Under the pieces are notes generated by a model, which saw only the letters and a list, made by a program, of their open reading frames with translations, was not told the origin of the DNA and did not search any database. The position numbers and the translations under genes are program-made. 64,000 nt of DNA from Bilabrum cf. latius (taxonomy: Eukaryota > Bigyra: Bicosoecida > Bigyra > Bicosoecida), in the NCBI GenBank assembly GCA_965178125.1, contig OZ237742.1, positions 310,001 to 374,000 on the forward strand. Direction: 5' to 3'. Positions 20,212 through 39,538 of the stretch are shown here, in pieces; the stretch's first letter is position 1, and every line of letters begins with the position of its first letter.

Positions 20212-23200
20212 ATGAGATTTTACGATGCGCTGCATTTGGCATCAACCGCTGCTTTCGTGTTGATTGTAGTCATTTTTGTGTTGGGCCCTCGATCCCCGAC
20301 AGCGGGATAGGCTCCAGCGGTCGTACTGTTGCAACAGCCAGTTGCCGCAGCTCTGGTCAGCGTTGGTTCTGTGATGCTCCCCGTAGCTGTGTCGTAGATG
20401 TTGCTAGCTTGGTCTGTGCGATTATCGTTTGTTTATGGAAGCTCTCAGCGTGTCGTCACTGCGGCTACCGGGACAACTGCGGACAACCCGCCGCAGGTCG
20501 AGCAGCTCAGGGGAGGACGTCAAACCAGGCAGAACAAATACGTTAGGAATGCGCAGTCAATACCAGAATCGGCCCCATAGCGAATCAATATGGCCTCTGG
20601 GCCCTCTTATTGTTGCACGTGCTTTGCTGCTGCTGATAAGTGGCTATTGTCCCGCCAAGGCCAGGCAGTGTCAACACGCATGTCAGCATGCTGCCTGAAC
20701 GCGGTTGCCTGCTGCCTTGTGGACCCTGATCCCCGCGATGGAATTTGTATTGGCTGTCCAGCCTGCTGCTGCCTGGAGGTTGTCCGGTACCTCATTGCGG
20801 CCAACCAGCTACCTGCCACAGACAGCTCATTATCTGATTCAAACCAGAGTTCAAGTTTCGGGGTGCTTGGGCTCGACCACGACACAGCATCCCTGCATCC
20901 GGGCGGTCGATTGGACCGCATAGTTACCGATACTGAGCGTAAGCGGGGAGTCGCGGCGCCACTGCCAATAATAGGCACGAGTCTCGGGCCACTTTCTGAT
21001 GGGCGGGGCAGCTTGGACTCTGGCCAGGAGCCCGCCACGCCACGCATGGCGGACCGAGACAGAGGACCGAGCTCCGGGCAAGATCCCTTAGAATTACCTG
21101 GTCCTCATTGGGTGGGATTGGCACGGCTGCACGGCGACTCGTTGTCAGAGACTGTCAGGCGCTAGGTGCTAGAGTCGTCCGCCAACCGCACCGGCAAGAC
21201 GATACAGCTCGTAAACATTGGGATGTCGCTAGTAGCAAGTGACAATAGTGATGCAAGAGTGCATCCACAGCAAGATAGGGATGCTAGGCACCCGCAGGCT
21301 AGCGGCAGCTCCGTGCGGTCACAGCACCGCTCGCTCTATGGTGGCCACTCAACGCGGGCGGCAGACGAAAATGCACAGGTGCTGCTTGCAGCTGCTATTT
21401 CTGGTCTGCGCTGCTCGGCACGTGTTGCCGTTCCTCTCGTGGGTGCTACCGTTTCATATTCGTATGCAGTGCTCCTCGACTTGTGGCTGGGGCCTGGGAG
21501 GGGCAGCAGCGTCGCGATCGTGACCTCGATCATGTGGCCCGTGCTTGCTCCACTGAACCACGATGCCTTGATTGTTCCCTGGGTGGGCATGTAGGTCGCA
21601 TACATCGCTTGGACCATTGCCCTCTTCGCAGCAGTGAGCATGGTGGGCGATGCGTGGACCATCGGCAGGCTGGATCTGGACAAGTTCCCAGAGGAGTACA
21701 GGTATGACTTCTTCAGCCCGCTCGGCCTGAACGGAATTGGGGTGTCGCTTGACCTGCTCGGGTATGCTGTGTTTATTATCGTTGCATACCCGGCCATCGT
21801 GGGGATGGACATGGCATTCGTGGAGTGGCGCAGCGCAGCAGGGCGCGTGGATCTTCGCCGTCTGCTCCAGAAATCACGGCGCGACCAAGACGCAATTATC
21901 AGTTCGGTCGTCGATCAGGTGCCCCCCTTCGCACAAGAGTGCATGGAAGCAGGCGTCACTGCATTCGAGGCCAAGCCCGTAGTGATGGCGGTGCAGCTCG
22001 GGGGCGACGTCGGCACAGGCCAAGTATCTGCAGATAGCATGAATAGCAGCGAAAGTAGGTACCATTCAGAGGGTGCCGTGCGTCGATCGCTTGAGGACAC
22101 ACAAGAGCTGTATATGTGTATGGCACAAAGGGGGGGCACAGGATACCACATGTCTCTGCCCCAGCCGCTTTCATCCACTCAAAATGGAACGGATGATTCT
22201 TGGCAAGCCGCACGATTACGATCCAACGAGCGGCCGCTGTGCATCGGGCTCTTCTCGCGGGCATGCGATGCATACATGCAATCATTCGGTGGCGATGCTG
22301 AAACGTCAATCGCCGCGGCCTCCTTGGGAGTATTGTCAAGGCAGCAGAGGCAAGCGATCGGGCGGCTGTCACTCATTGACTGGACGCAGTTACGTGGGTG
22401 CAGGAGGACTGACCAGATCCATGCCGGGATAATGGGTGCCAATTTTGCGTCCACTGCTCCGACCTGGTTTTGTGCTCAAGGCCTGCGCACGCCTGTACGC
22501 GTTTCAAAGCCAATGCAATCGCGTACGGCTCGAGGCTTCGCCAGCTTCTCGTTTTTGCATGCTGTCCTCACATTCGCGCAGTCGTGCAGAAACGCAACGA
22601 GGCGAGGCAAGCTCCTTCGGGCTGGAATCGGATTCCCGTCCTCTTCCTAGTCATCTCTGGTTGCTGGCCTGCTTGGCTTGCGGCAGCAACCACACGAGTG
22701 GACCACCTTTGGGGGCGGGCTTCTGGAGAGCAGCCGACTCGCACAGGTAGCAGCAGGTCCGCATGATATTGAAACCAAGAATGCACACTTGATCACTGCG
22801 TCGCGTGCCGCTGTACGGCGGGTGATGAGGACAGTGGATGAAATCTTAAAGTCAATTGATGCTCTCGTCCAGTGGAACTTGGCTATATCGACCGCGGATC
22901 CGGGTGACGCTTCGCACGAAAACCGCCGGTCAATAGCAACCGAGCAGGCTCTGACTTTGGTTTCTCTACGAGAAGCCCGCTTGTTGCACCAGAGCCTACA
23001 AAAATTGCAGGCCTGGCTACAGGCAAGCATGCAGCGCGGCCAGTCTACACAACGTTCAGACCAGGGCCCCGAGCAGGGGCACGCCGACGTGCCACGCGAC
23101 CGGAAGACTGTATGTTTGCAGATAAGGTGTGCACAAGCCGTCCTCATGGCGCCAATGGCACCGGAGTGTGACCAGTTGCTTGACACAGAACAGGTCTGCA

Positions 23201-26200
23201 AGCACTTGGAGCGAGTATGCAACGCCGTAGGCGATTCATCTGAAGTCGAGATACTGCACCCAAGGTCCATGCCTGCAATTCAGGAAGTTGACAGGCTGCC
23301 TCGATGGTTGCGTAAGGTGCTACCAAGTGCTGAGGCGTTAGAACGTCCAAGTAACCAAGCATCGTCTCGAGGGAATCGCCATAAACACGGGCTCACAAGA
23401 ACAAGCCGCACCTCTCGACACAGTCAGTTATTCGAAGAGATCCTGGACGAGCTTGACAGCCAAAAGCTTGGGCCGCTGACAGCAGCGCTGCTGCCGGATG
23501 CAGATAGCTTGCTCGAAGAGTTGAAGGAAGTAGCCACTGGAATGTTTGGACAAGATAGCCGAAAGGACAGACGCATGGAAGCTCGCGCGAGAGACAGCAT
23601 GGGTCTCCCACTCAGGTCGGGGTATGTCATGGCAGCCGCGGGAGTCTCGCTGGCCTTTGGTGCGTGCATCGTCCCGCTACAAGCGGCGGCTGTTGAAGTC
23701 GCAGCAGGGCAGCACGACTGGTCTGATGCAAGCATGCTGGGTTGGTACTACTTAGCTGTGACCCTGGAGGGTATCGTTGGCGTTGTCATGATTGGACTCG
23801 GCAGTTGGGCGCACTGCTCTAAGAGGCTTTTGCACCCACGGCTGTCTCTGACGCTGTATGGCTGCGGCATTGTGTCATCGATTGTGTTTCGTCTGCTGTT
23901 TCATCTCGAGGTTCTCTCTGGCTCGTGTCACTCACGACTACTTGACCTGCAGCGAACTGGGCCTGTTGTGTGCGCGGTGCTGTTCGCTATCGGCATGATT
24001 CGGTCCTTCGGCTAGTCGTGGTTCACAGCCATCGTGTCGTGGGCTGCTGCAATGCTGATTTCTTCAGGATTGTATACAATGGTGCAGGCTGGGCTGGAGG
24101 GAGTGGCTGTCCGGACACAAGAAGACGCAGCGGTGGCGTGTAGCAGAGTGTTTCCTGCAGGTGACGTGTCGAGTGGACGCTAGCGAATAGATTTGGACCT
24201 TGTGCTGGCGGCATTTGCCAACGGAGTCTACATTTTGCACTTTGTGCTGACCTATCTGTAGCGCAGTACAGCCACACTCGAAGTACTCCAGAGGATCCTG
24301 CAGTTTGCCTCTGTTACAGCTGCAGTCTAGACTAGGGCCAGCAAGAGGCTGCAGCATGCTGCTTCAACCCTGGTACCTTTGAAGATCATCCAGAAGAAAT
24401 CTGGGATTCTTCGAGACAGGCAAAGGAAGACACGGAAAGGCTACAAGCAGAGCTTAGCATTGCCACATGCTAGAGCAGGAGAGTACATAAGCAGCAACAG
24501 TGGACAGCTAAGCGGAGCTATCAGCGCAAATCTGGGCGAGTCGGTCGTCGTGACTTTGCGCCTGCACGGGCTTGAGGCTATTGCGGGACTCATGGGCCCC
24601 ATCGCTGCGTTTGGACTGCACCGCAAGGTCGGCGCGCAGGTCGATCTGGTTTGCACGAGGTATGGGGGTATGAGGCTGCAGGCCCCGCCTGATCTAGTCA
24701 GGATCGGCTGGTTCGTGTCTCAGCTAGAGCCTTCCCGCCAATGGTCTGCAGGTCACAGAAGGCGAAAACAAAGTCGGTCGCGTTCTGCCATCTCTGAAAG
24801 GCATTAGTCTAAGAGTGAACGAGTTCGCCAACGCATGCGCGTGGCTTGGCAGTTGGCAGCTGTTGCAGGCGGAGCCGAGCTCCTGCTTCGAGTAAAGAAC
24901 GTGCTCGATAGACTGCGTGCCAACCTTAGGCCCGTGCTTGGGATTGCTTCCGGCCCAGTGAGAGCCACTATGCTCGGAGCCGCACCTGCCTAGATTGTGT
25001 TTTCGGATGCTTCATTGCGGAGACGGCGGCAGCCCATTCGAATGAGCAGCCACATTTCAGAGCACCTCGCGAACATTTCAGCGGAAAAGTCCATAAACTG
25101 CGTCCCTGTGCAAGCGCGCGAGGCTAGCATGACGAATGCCCTTGCTGGGGAGATCTTGATCCAGTACCCTGATCTTGGGCCACATCTTGCATGGAAATGC
25201 GCTGATTCATCGAGTGAGTCTGGGTTGGTTCACCATCCGTTCGCTTGCCTGCAACTTCTGGACCTGTACCTTTCTCAGGTGTCTGGGAGAAACAGCGTAT
25301 CTGATCGATTACGGTCTATCATTTAGTCTGGTCTTGGGGTCGACTCGCTGGCTTGTACCATCAATATCAACACGAAAGGGGACTCGGTGGATCTAGCCAC
25401 AGATGTGAGCCTATTTCAACGGTCGGACACCTGGCAAACAGTACTGCTCGATAGGATTCGAGCTGGACTTAGGATTCAAGAAAAGGGACAAGAGAACGAT
25501 CAGTCCGGTGCTTTTGGAATGGGCGAGGATCCCATGGTAGACTGGCTTAAGTCGTGGATAGGAGTGTGCGCAAGTGCGCTAGCTGCAGATCATCCCAAGC
25601 TTCCCATAGCTGTTGATGCCCCTGACAGAGTGAATACAGATGCAAGGTCAGGAGTGATCGCTTCAGCCAGCATACATATTGCCCAACCAGAAGATAGCAC
25701 TGCAATATCTGGTGCGTACGGCTAGGTGAGACTGCTGTGCTTGCGATAGTCTGAGCAGGCTTTAAGCGACGTGCTCGGCAACGCATCTCCGAACCTTCGC
25801 ATGCAAAACTCTTCTTGGGCAGCAGCAGCAGCAGCAGCACCAGCAGCAGCAGCAGCAAGAAGCTCTCGCAGCATTGGTGCAAACGGCCGCGCTGCGCGCT
25901 ACTTTCGCATCGAGGATTTCAAACGGCTGCGACTCCTCGGGAAAGGTGGCTTTGCGTCTGTGTTTCAGGCGGTCCACTTGCCCACAGGGACAATATACGC
26001 CGTTAAGGTCAGCAAAATCGGAGCGTCAGACGGCCACCCCGGTCATACATCCCGTGATGCATCATTTTCTGCGGGCCACTCCGCATAGCAAGTGTCATTG
26101 CGCGAGGAGGTGGTGCGAGGAGAGGTACTGGCAATGCTGCGGTGTGCCGGCGATGAAGCCCCTGGGCCCTGTCGCATTGATGGCGTGGTGCTTGGCAGTG

Positions 26201-29200
26201 GTGAAATTGGCATCGTGATGGAAATGATCGATGGCCAAGACCTCGCTGCCATCATCAAGTCGCAACCTGGGAGGCACAGGCTGCCGGAGCAGCTCGTTCG
26301 CACGATTGCACGGCAGTTGTGCAGCACCCTAGCTCGCGTTCATAAAGCCAAAGTTCTGCATCGTGACATCAAACCATCGAACATCATGCTAGAATAGGGA
26401 AAGTTCGCGCGATTGATTGATTTTGGCCTATCCACAGGCATACAAGAACAAGCGGGAGCAGATGCAAACGCGCCCAGGGACGCAGCAGCGGGGACTCATA
26501 CAATTCGCACGGCACCTCCATCTGCTGGTGGATGGAGCAGACTGAATGTTGATTTGCATGACGAGCTTCATCTTGTGGTGCCGCTGCTGCCGCGACCATG
26601 GCACGAGAAGGTCGGTGTGGTTAAATCGCAGCCGTTTGGGCGCCATGTGTCTCTGTTGTTCGTCTCACCATTACTCTCACAAAATGTGCTTCTAACTTTG
26701 CAGACGCGCATTTCCTCTCAGCTGGAGCCGATTGGAATCTCCTCTACGTGCTCAATTGTGCAGAGTTGGTCATCAGCTCGGAGGCTAGTGATGGAGTATC
26801 CGATCCTCTATGACGCAGTCCTGGCTATCTCTTTGGCTCAAGATGGGTATCTGAGGGAAAGGCCGACGCATCGCGACAGTGGTGCAGGCGCTAGTGCGCT
26901 GTGGAACACGATAGATAGTAGCTGCAGCAGAGCTCTTGCTGACAGGTTGCTGCTACAGTACAATCAATACGGAGGAACATCGCAGTCGGATCACCGGAGT
27001 AGTCTCGATCGGATTGCCCTTGCGGCTGCAAATGATACGGTCCACTTGGACGATCAAGCGGCTGTTGACTGGATTCCGCTCATGCCTATCCGCCTAGAGC
27101 TAGTCTTGAGCCCCAAGATGGGTGGGCCATGTACTATGTCAGAGGTCGCAAGCAACCACGACACAGTGGACGCTCCGACTGGATGGCAGCGGCAAGCACC
27201 GCTCGATGACTTGCTGGTCCATGCTGGCTAGCAGGCAGCAGAGAGGTCAGAGAGACTGCGGGAAGCGATGTAGGCTGCCAAACAGAAAGGACGCGCACAT
27301 GCTCCAGAAATCGTGCCATGCAACGATCCGATCGGCAAAGAAGCGGATGCATTCGGCGCAAGCGACCGCCCAGAAAGTGCAGGGATATCGACTACCTCAG
27401 CAACAACCAGATCGATCCTTCCATTCAGCACTGCGCAAGGCTCTGGTTCGGCCATTACAGCCGAGAGTTAGCAAGCCTCTCCAGGGACCGCGGAATCTGC
27501 ACAGTCCGAATCTGGGGCAGCTGATGCAGCTGATATTCTGTAGCGCCATCGAAACGCCAGCGATTCCTCCCGCCAGGACACGTTCAGTGAGATCTCACGA
27601 GACAGCTCATTCTCATCGGATGTGCACGCAGAAGGCAACAGGGCCAAGCGTGGAACCACGGCCCGAAAGGCGTCTTCCAGCAGCCGGTAGCTTGCTCGGA
27701 GGAACACGACTTCCAGCAGGAGTGGTGACCCGATGGCAGCTTGGGTGCGCGAGGTGGCGAGAGGCAAGGTCTTGCAGTCGAACGTAAAAGCAGCAGGAGG
27801 CCTTCCAGGTGAGAGTGACAAATAGGGGACAGGAACAGGTTGCTTGTATCGTGAGCAGCAGCCCTTTGTGGCGGGCATCGCAGGCACCCCTCTCTTCATG
27901 GCCCCAGAGCTCTTCAAGCACCAGGGGCAGAGGGCCAGCGACTACTGGTCCTTGGGCGTGACCCTGTTTTTCCTTTTGGCTGGTCGCATGCCATTCGAAG
28001 GCAACACGCCTACCGAGCAGTCTGCAGCAGCAAGGACAGGGCGAGTCAGCTGGCACTTGCTTCCAGCCAGCCTCAGCACCACATGCGTGGATCTGCTACG
28101 CGGGCTTCTTGAAGTGCAAGTGGAGGCCAGGTACGGTGCAAGCGCGCTAGCAGTGCACCCTTGGCTGATGCCGGATTCACAGCGCATTCGAAGGAGGGTC
28201 GAGGCTGCGATCATCCACCGCCTGTCGAAAAAGTCTGCCACACTTGTGAGCGGCGACGTGAATGTTGCGGCTGGGGCGAGCGGGACCCCGAGAGCGCCGG
28301 TGGGCCGGCCTTAGAGAATGAGTAATACTGGTGCATTATCATTGTCTGCGGCTGCAGACTGGTTGAGACGGGTAGCAGATTCGGAGCTTGTTGAGACGCG
28401 CTGGATGATTGACAACCCGTACGACGAGGGCTCTAATGAGAGCGGGCAATCGTCGCGCATTGAGGCAGGCAAAGAGGGTCAGGATGAGCAACCGGAGTCG
28501 TCGGCCTGGGTAGATGCCCTCGATTCGCGGGCTGAACACGATGAGCCCATTGCTACAGGAGTTGTCGCAGCAGCTGAATCGTCAGCTGCTATGCCACCCG
28601 AAACGGCATCGAAGCGTGTCGCCCGGCGGTCCAGCGGGGCAGCCTCATCTTCACCCGACCCCGAAGACGCAGCGACGCGTCCCGGTGATCAACAACCTAC
28701 GGGAGTTCTTCTCGAACGGTGTGGCCCGGTGTATTCCGCTGCCCTGCAGGCCGAGTACATGGGAGACGAGCTTGACGCGTAGTCCGTCGCTGCAGCCAAC
28801 CGCCGCAACCTCGCCCCGAGGCCGAGGTCCTTGGCAAGGATACGGGAGATGCAGCGGAAGAAACGGACGCTAAAGAAGGTCAGGGCCGTGCTTGAGGTGT
28901 TTGCGAGGCGGATGAACGCCGAGTTCAGCGCCTTCTCGGCAATGCCAGCCGGTAGGCTGCTTGCCTCGATTCGAGCTTGCGCAGTGAGAGAGGCAGGTTA
29001 CCGTGACCTTCGGGCGGTGGGCGTCTCCGATCAAGCATCAAAGCGATCGCTTGCACGGTATGAGGTGCGGGCAAAGCAGCGGTTTGTCGCCAATTCCAGG
29101 AGGGGCGTCAGTCCACGGGCAGGAAGTGCAGAGTCTGCCACAGCTGTGGGCACGACTGCTGCTAGCTCTGAAGTTGCCACCAGTGCCTTGGCCAAGGATG

Positions 29201-29601
29201 CCTCAATGCAGGGCAATATCGAGGCTGCAGAGCCGGTCCCTCCCTTGCCAGGCGCGACATTCGTGGCAGAGGACGGTGTTGGACCCCTGATCACTACTGG
29301 CACAGCGTCGACTGCATCGGGCGCAGCGGGCCAGGTGCTGCAGCTCGCAGCGAGCGATGAGCAGAGTGCGAGCGTTGTTGCCGATACAGGGTCAGCTTCG
29401 ACCGGTGCAAGTAGATCACCGCACGGACAAGAGTCTAGTTTGACAGCTAGCGGTGCTCGAGCTAGCCCTGGTGGGAATCGTCGAGTCTCCGCGGCTGCGT
29501 TCGGACTTGGGCAGGTGTCCCTGCCGAGCGTGATGGAGTCGGACGAAGCCGCTGGCGATGAATTATCGGGTACTGCCGACGACATGGACATCCTCCTGTA
29601 A
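20212..29601 (+). CDS. Giant membrane protein with split Ser/Thr kinase domain, 3129 aa, 25 in-frame TAG codons
   Basis: A single frame of 3130 codons from ATG 20212 to TAA 29599-29601 contains 25 TAG codons and no TAA or TGA. The N-terminus is hydrophobic (AAFVLIVVIFVLG), with more membrane segments near residues 440-530 and 1130-1380 (FAIGMIRSFG, TAG, SWFTAIVSW). The kinase starts near residue 1900: LLGKGGFASVF, YAVKV, LREEVVRGEV, VMEMIDGQDL, HRDIKPSNIML then TAG then GKFARLIDFGLS. About 490 residues of low-complexity insert separate DFG from AGTPLFMAPEL and DYWSLGVTLFFLLAGRMPF. All catalytic residues are present, so activity is plausible. The Ser/Ala-rich tail includes a basic helix (REMQRKKRTLKKVRAVLEV). 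The start and the lack of introns are inferred from the uninterrupted frame; a split into two genes is possible but needs a hidden promoter. Confidence 0.82.
25819..25857 (+). repeat. GCA trinucleotide repeat encoding polyalanine
   Basis: Thirteen codons, GCA except for one CCA, immediately before the kinase domain of the 3129-aa protein (AAAAAAAPAAAAA). It is in frame, so expansion changes only the Ala tract length. Confidence 0.9.
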
Positions 29602-29896
29602 ATTTGAATAAGTTTGTCTTGGATGATGCAGTCGAATCCCGCCGTGATCGCTCAAACACGCAAGTAAATACAGAAATACAGAAATACATTGTTGGGTAAA
29701 GATTCCACAAGCACCCAGATGCACCGTTGCCCCCGAAGGAGTTCGAGTGATCACCTGAATCCAGAGGAGTCCTCAAACAAGGACTACAAGACCCCCGACC
29801 CTTTCAGGCCAAAGGCCCCCCAATCTCAGCCTACACCGCCGAGTCCCCTTTATTCGCCATCAATGTGGTCCCCCACAAGCCCTCAGCCTGATGCCT

Positions 29897-30688
29897 TCAC
29901 AGGGAGAAAGCATACAGGTGCGGAGCATGTGCCCGGCACAAAGCGCGGTCCAGTCCCACATCAGGGTCCCCTGCCGGGACCCACCATTTCCTCCTCCATG
30001 ACCGTCTCTGCGTCTCACGATCCTTCAGAGAGGCTAGCATGCACGCGCTCATGCCTTTGGCCCATTGCCTCTCTATGTCCCTTAGCAAGCCGTGGGGCTT
30101 AAACATCCGTCGCTGTAGCCGAGCGTTCGCATTGGTTGCCGCTATCAGCTCTTGCGTGGCCGTGGCGGCAAGAGCAGCCGCCGCATCGCCTCGCATCCAC
30201 TGCCTGCACGTCAGCTACTCCTGCTAGCGCAGCTGGTTCCTGATCACCTGCACCACTCGGTTGGCCAGCTCCTTGACAGCTGTCCGTTCCGATGACCGCG
30301 CAATCGTACGCTCTATCCGAGTGAGTGCGTCTTCGACGATTGGCTTGGCCCTGCTGGTGCGCTCCAGCTTCTCGTCCCAAGGGTCCTGAGCGAGAGCTGT
30401 CTTCGCCCATGCTTTCCGGAGGGAGGCAGGGGACCTCCCTCTATTCTGATCCGCATCATCGGGTTGCCACGGTCTCGTTCCGGCATGATGGTCATGCTCG
30501 GCCCGCTCCATCTGCTCTACCGCGGTGCCCATCACTTGAAGGTTGGGCGTGCCCTGTTGCGGGTATTGTCCAGCTCGGATGCGCAGAATTCGTCTTCCTT
30601 GGTGGCCGTATTCCTGCACCACCGCTGCTGTTGGCATGGCTCCTGGTCCGAAGGCATACCGTCCCTTCGTTGCGTACCGGTTAAGCAT
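29897..30688 (-). CDS. Hypothetical basic helical protein, 263 aa, two in-frame TAG codons
   Basis: ATG 30688 to TGA 29897-29899, with TAG at 30224 and 30215 only. The sequence is Arg/Gln/Ala-rich: MLNRYATKGRYAFGPGAMP at the start, a helix LTRIERTIARSSERTAVKEL, then QVIRNQLR, TAG, QE, TAG, LTCRQWMRGD and an Ala-rich helix. With TAG as Gln the junction reads as one continuous polar helix. It is divergent from the SRPK-like gene, with only 147 bp between the two ATGs, and converges on the giant kinase gene. No family is recognised; the N-terminus could be a mitochondrial presequence, but this is weak. Confidence 0.6.
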
Positions 30689-30835
30689 GACCACTCCGAG
30701 CGCAGCTCTCTCGCAAGTTGTTGGTGACTTTATAATGTGTAGTTTCAGCGATCGCTGGTAATACGGATTTGGCAGTTTGTATTTCGACTAGGCATTTGCA
30801 ACGACCCACTGGCAAACGTTTGCACCTCTGCTAGT

Positions 30836-38791
<7,956 letters not shown>

Positions 38792-38921
38792 TCCGATCAA
38801 ACCTCGCATGTGCCTCACTTGATAACGATTTCTTTGCTCGGCACAGTGTACGATGGCAGTGCCCGAAACCAGTGCAGAAGCAATTGCTGATGTTAGGTAA
38901 CTATTGAGCAACCATGGTATC

Positions 38922-39489
38922 ATGAATCAGCTGGTAACGAGCTGGATGCATTTAAGTCACCGCCCTGCCCAGCTTGTTGAACTTGCGCAGGAGCTTGAAC
39001 GCATGATTACTGCGATAGAGGAAGCCAGTAAGGAGGATAAGTCGTTGCCAGGTCGTCTTGCAGCCTTGATTGAGTTGGGGCCTAGCAGAAGCAAGGAGGA
39101 GGCTGTCGCCAGGTTAACGTCTTTGCAAGAGCAACTATCGGAAGCAAGAGAGGAGAAACAGGTGCTAGAACAGCTTGCTGAGGGTGCTGAGTTGCTTTCC
39201 GAAGTGAGAACACTGTATTGAATCCCTGTTGTGTGTGTGCTGGAAATTCACCGTCCAGCTTCGTGTGTGTGCGCCTCTTCGCTCCTCTGCCTCTTCGAGC
39301 CCGCAGATGCAGGTTGCATGCGACAATCTGCTAGGAGTGGAGCCCGGAGCAGGCGGCGCTGAATCCATGGGAAGTTCGTTAGGTTCGGAAACAGACGGAA
39401 GAGCACAACTGGGTGATTCTTTGGGAGGAGCAAGTAGCGGCGCTGCGTCGTCGTCATCGTCTTCATCATCGGCTGCCATTGAGAGATAA
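38922..39489 (+). CDS. Small coiled-coil protein, about 152 aa (two exons; possible extra 5' exon)
   Basis: Exon 38922-39203 and exon 39313-39489 (TAA) join in phase across a GTGAGA...CAG intron. The protein has a helical heptad core (LVELAQELERMITAIEEA, RLTSLQEQLSEAREEKQVLEQL) and ends in a Gly/Ser tract with nine consecutive Ser. A better-context ATG lies at 38853 (cgATGGCAG, MAVPETSAEAIAD), but an in-frame TAA at 38898 means it could be used only if a very short intron (about 38892-38930) is removed. The 3' end is only 49 bp from the convergent EGF gene. No family is recognised. No TAG is used. Confidence 0.58.
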
Positions 39490-39538
39490 CATTGCAACCA
39501 AACCGTGATATTCGCGTGATCATTCAGCTCATATCAAA

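Noticed and set aside
20212-29601. Decaying pseudogene explanation for the many TAG codons
   Set aside because: Pseudogenes would gather TAA, TGA and frameshifts too; here only TAG occurs, in 17 genes, with conserved motifs intact on both sides.
38853-38897. Alternative start of the small coiled-coil gene with a 34-nt intron (38897-38930)
   Set aside because: Removing that intron creates an immediate in-frame TAA; a 39-nt intron with a weak GTTAGG donor would work but is unsupported.
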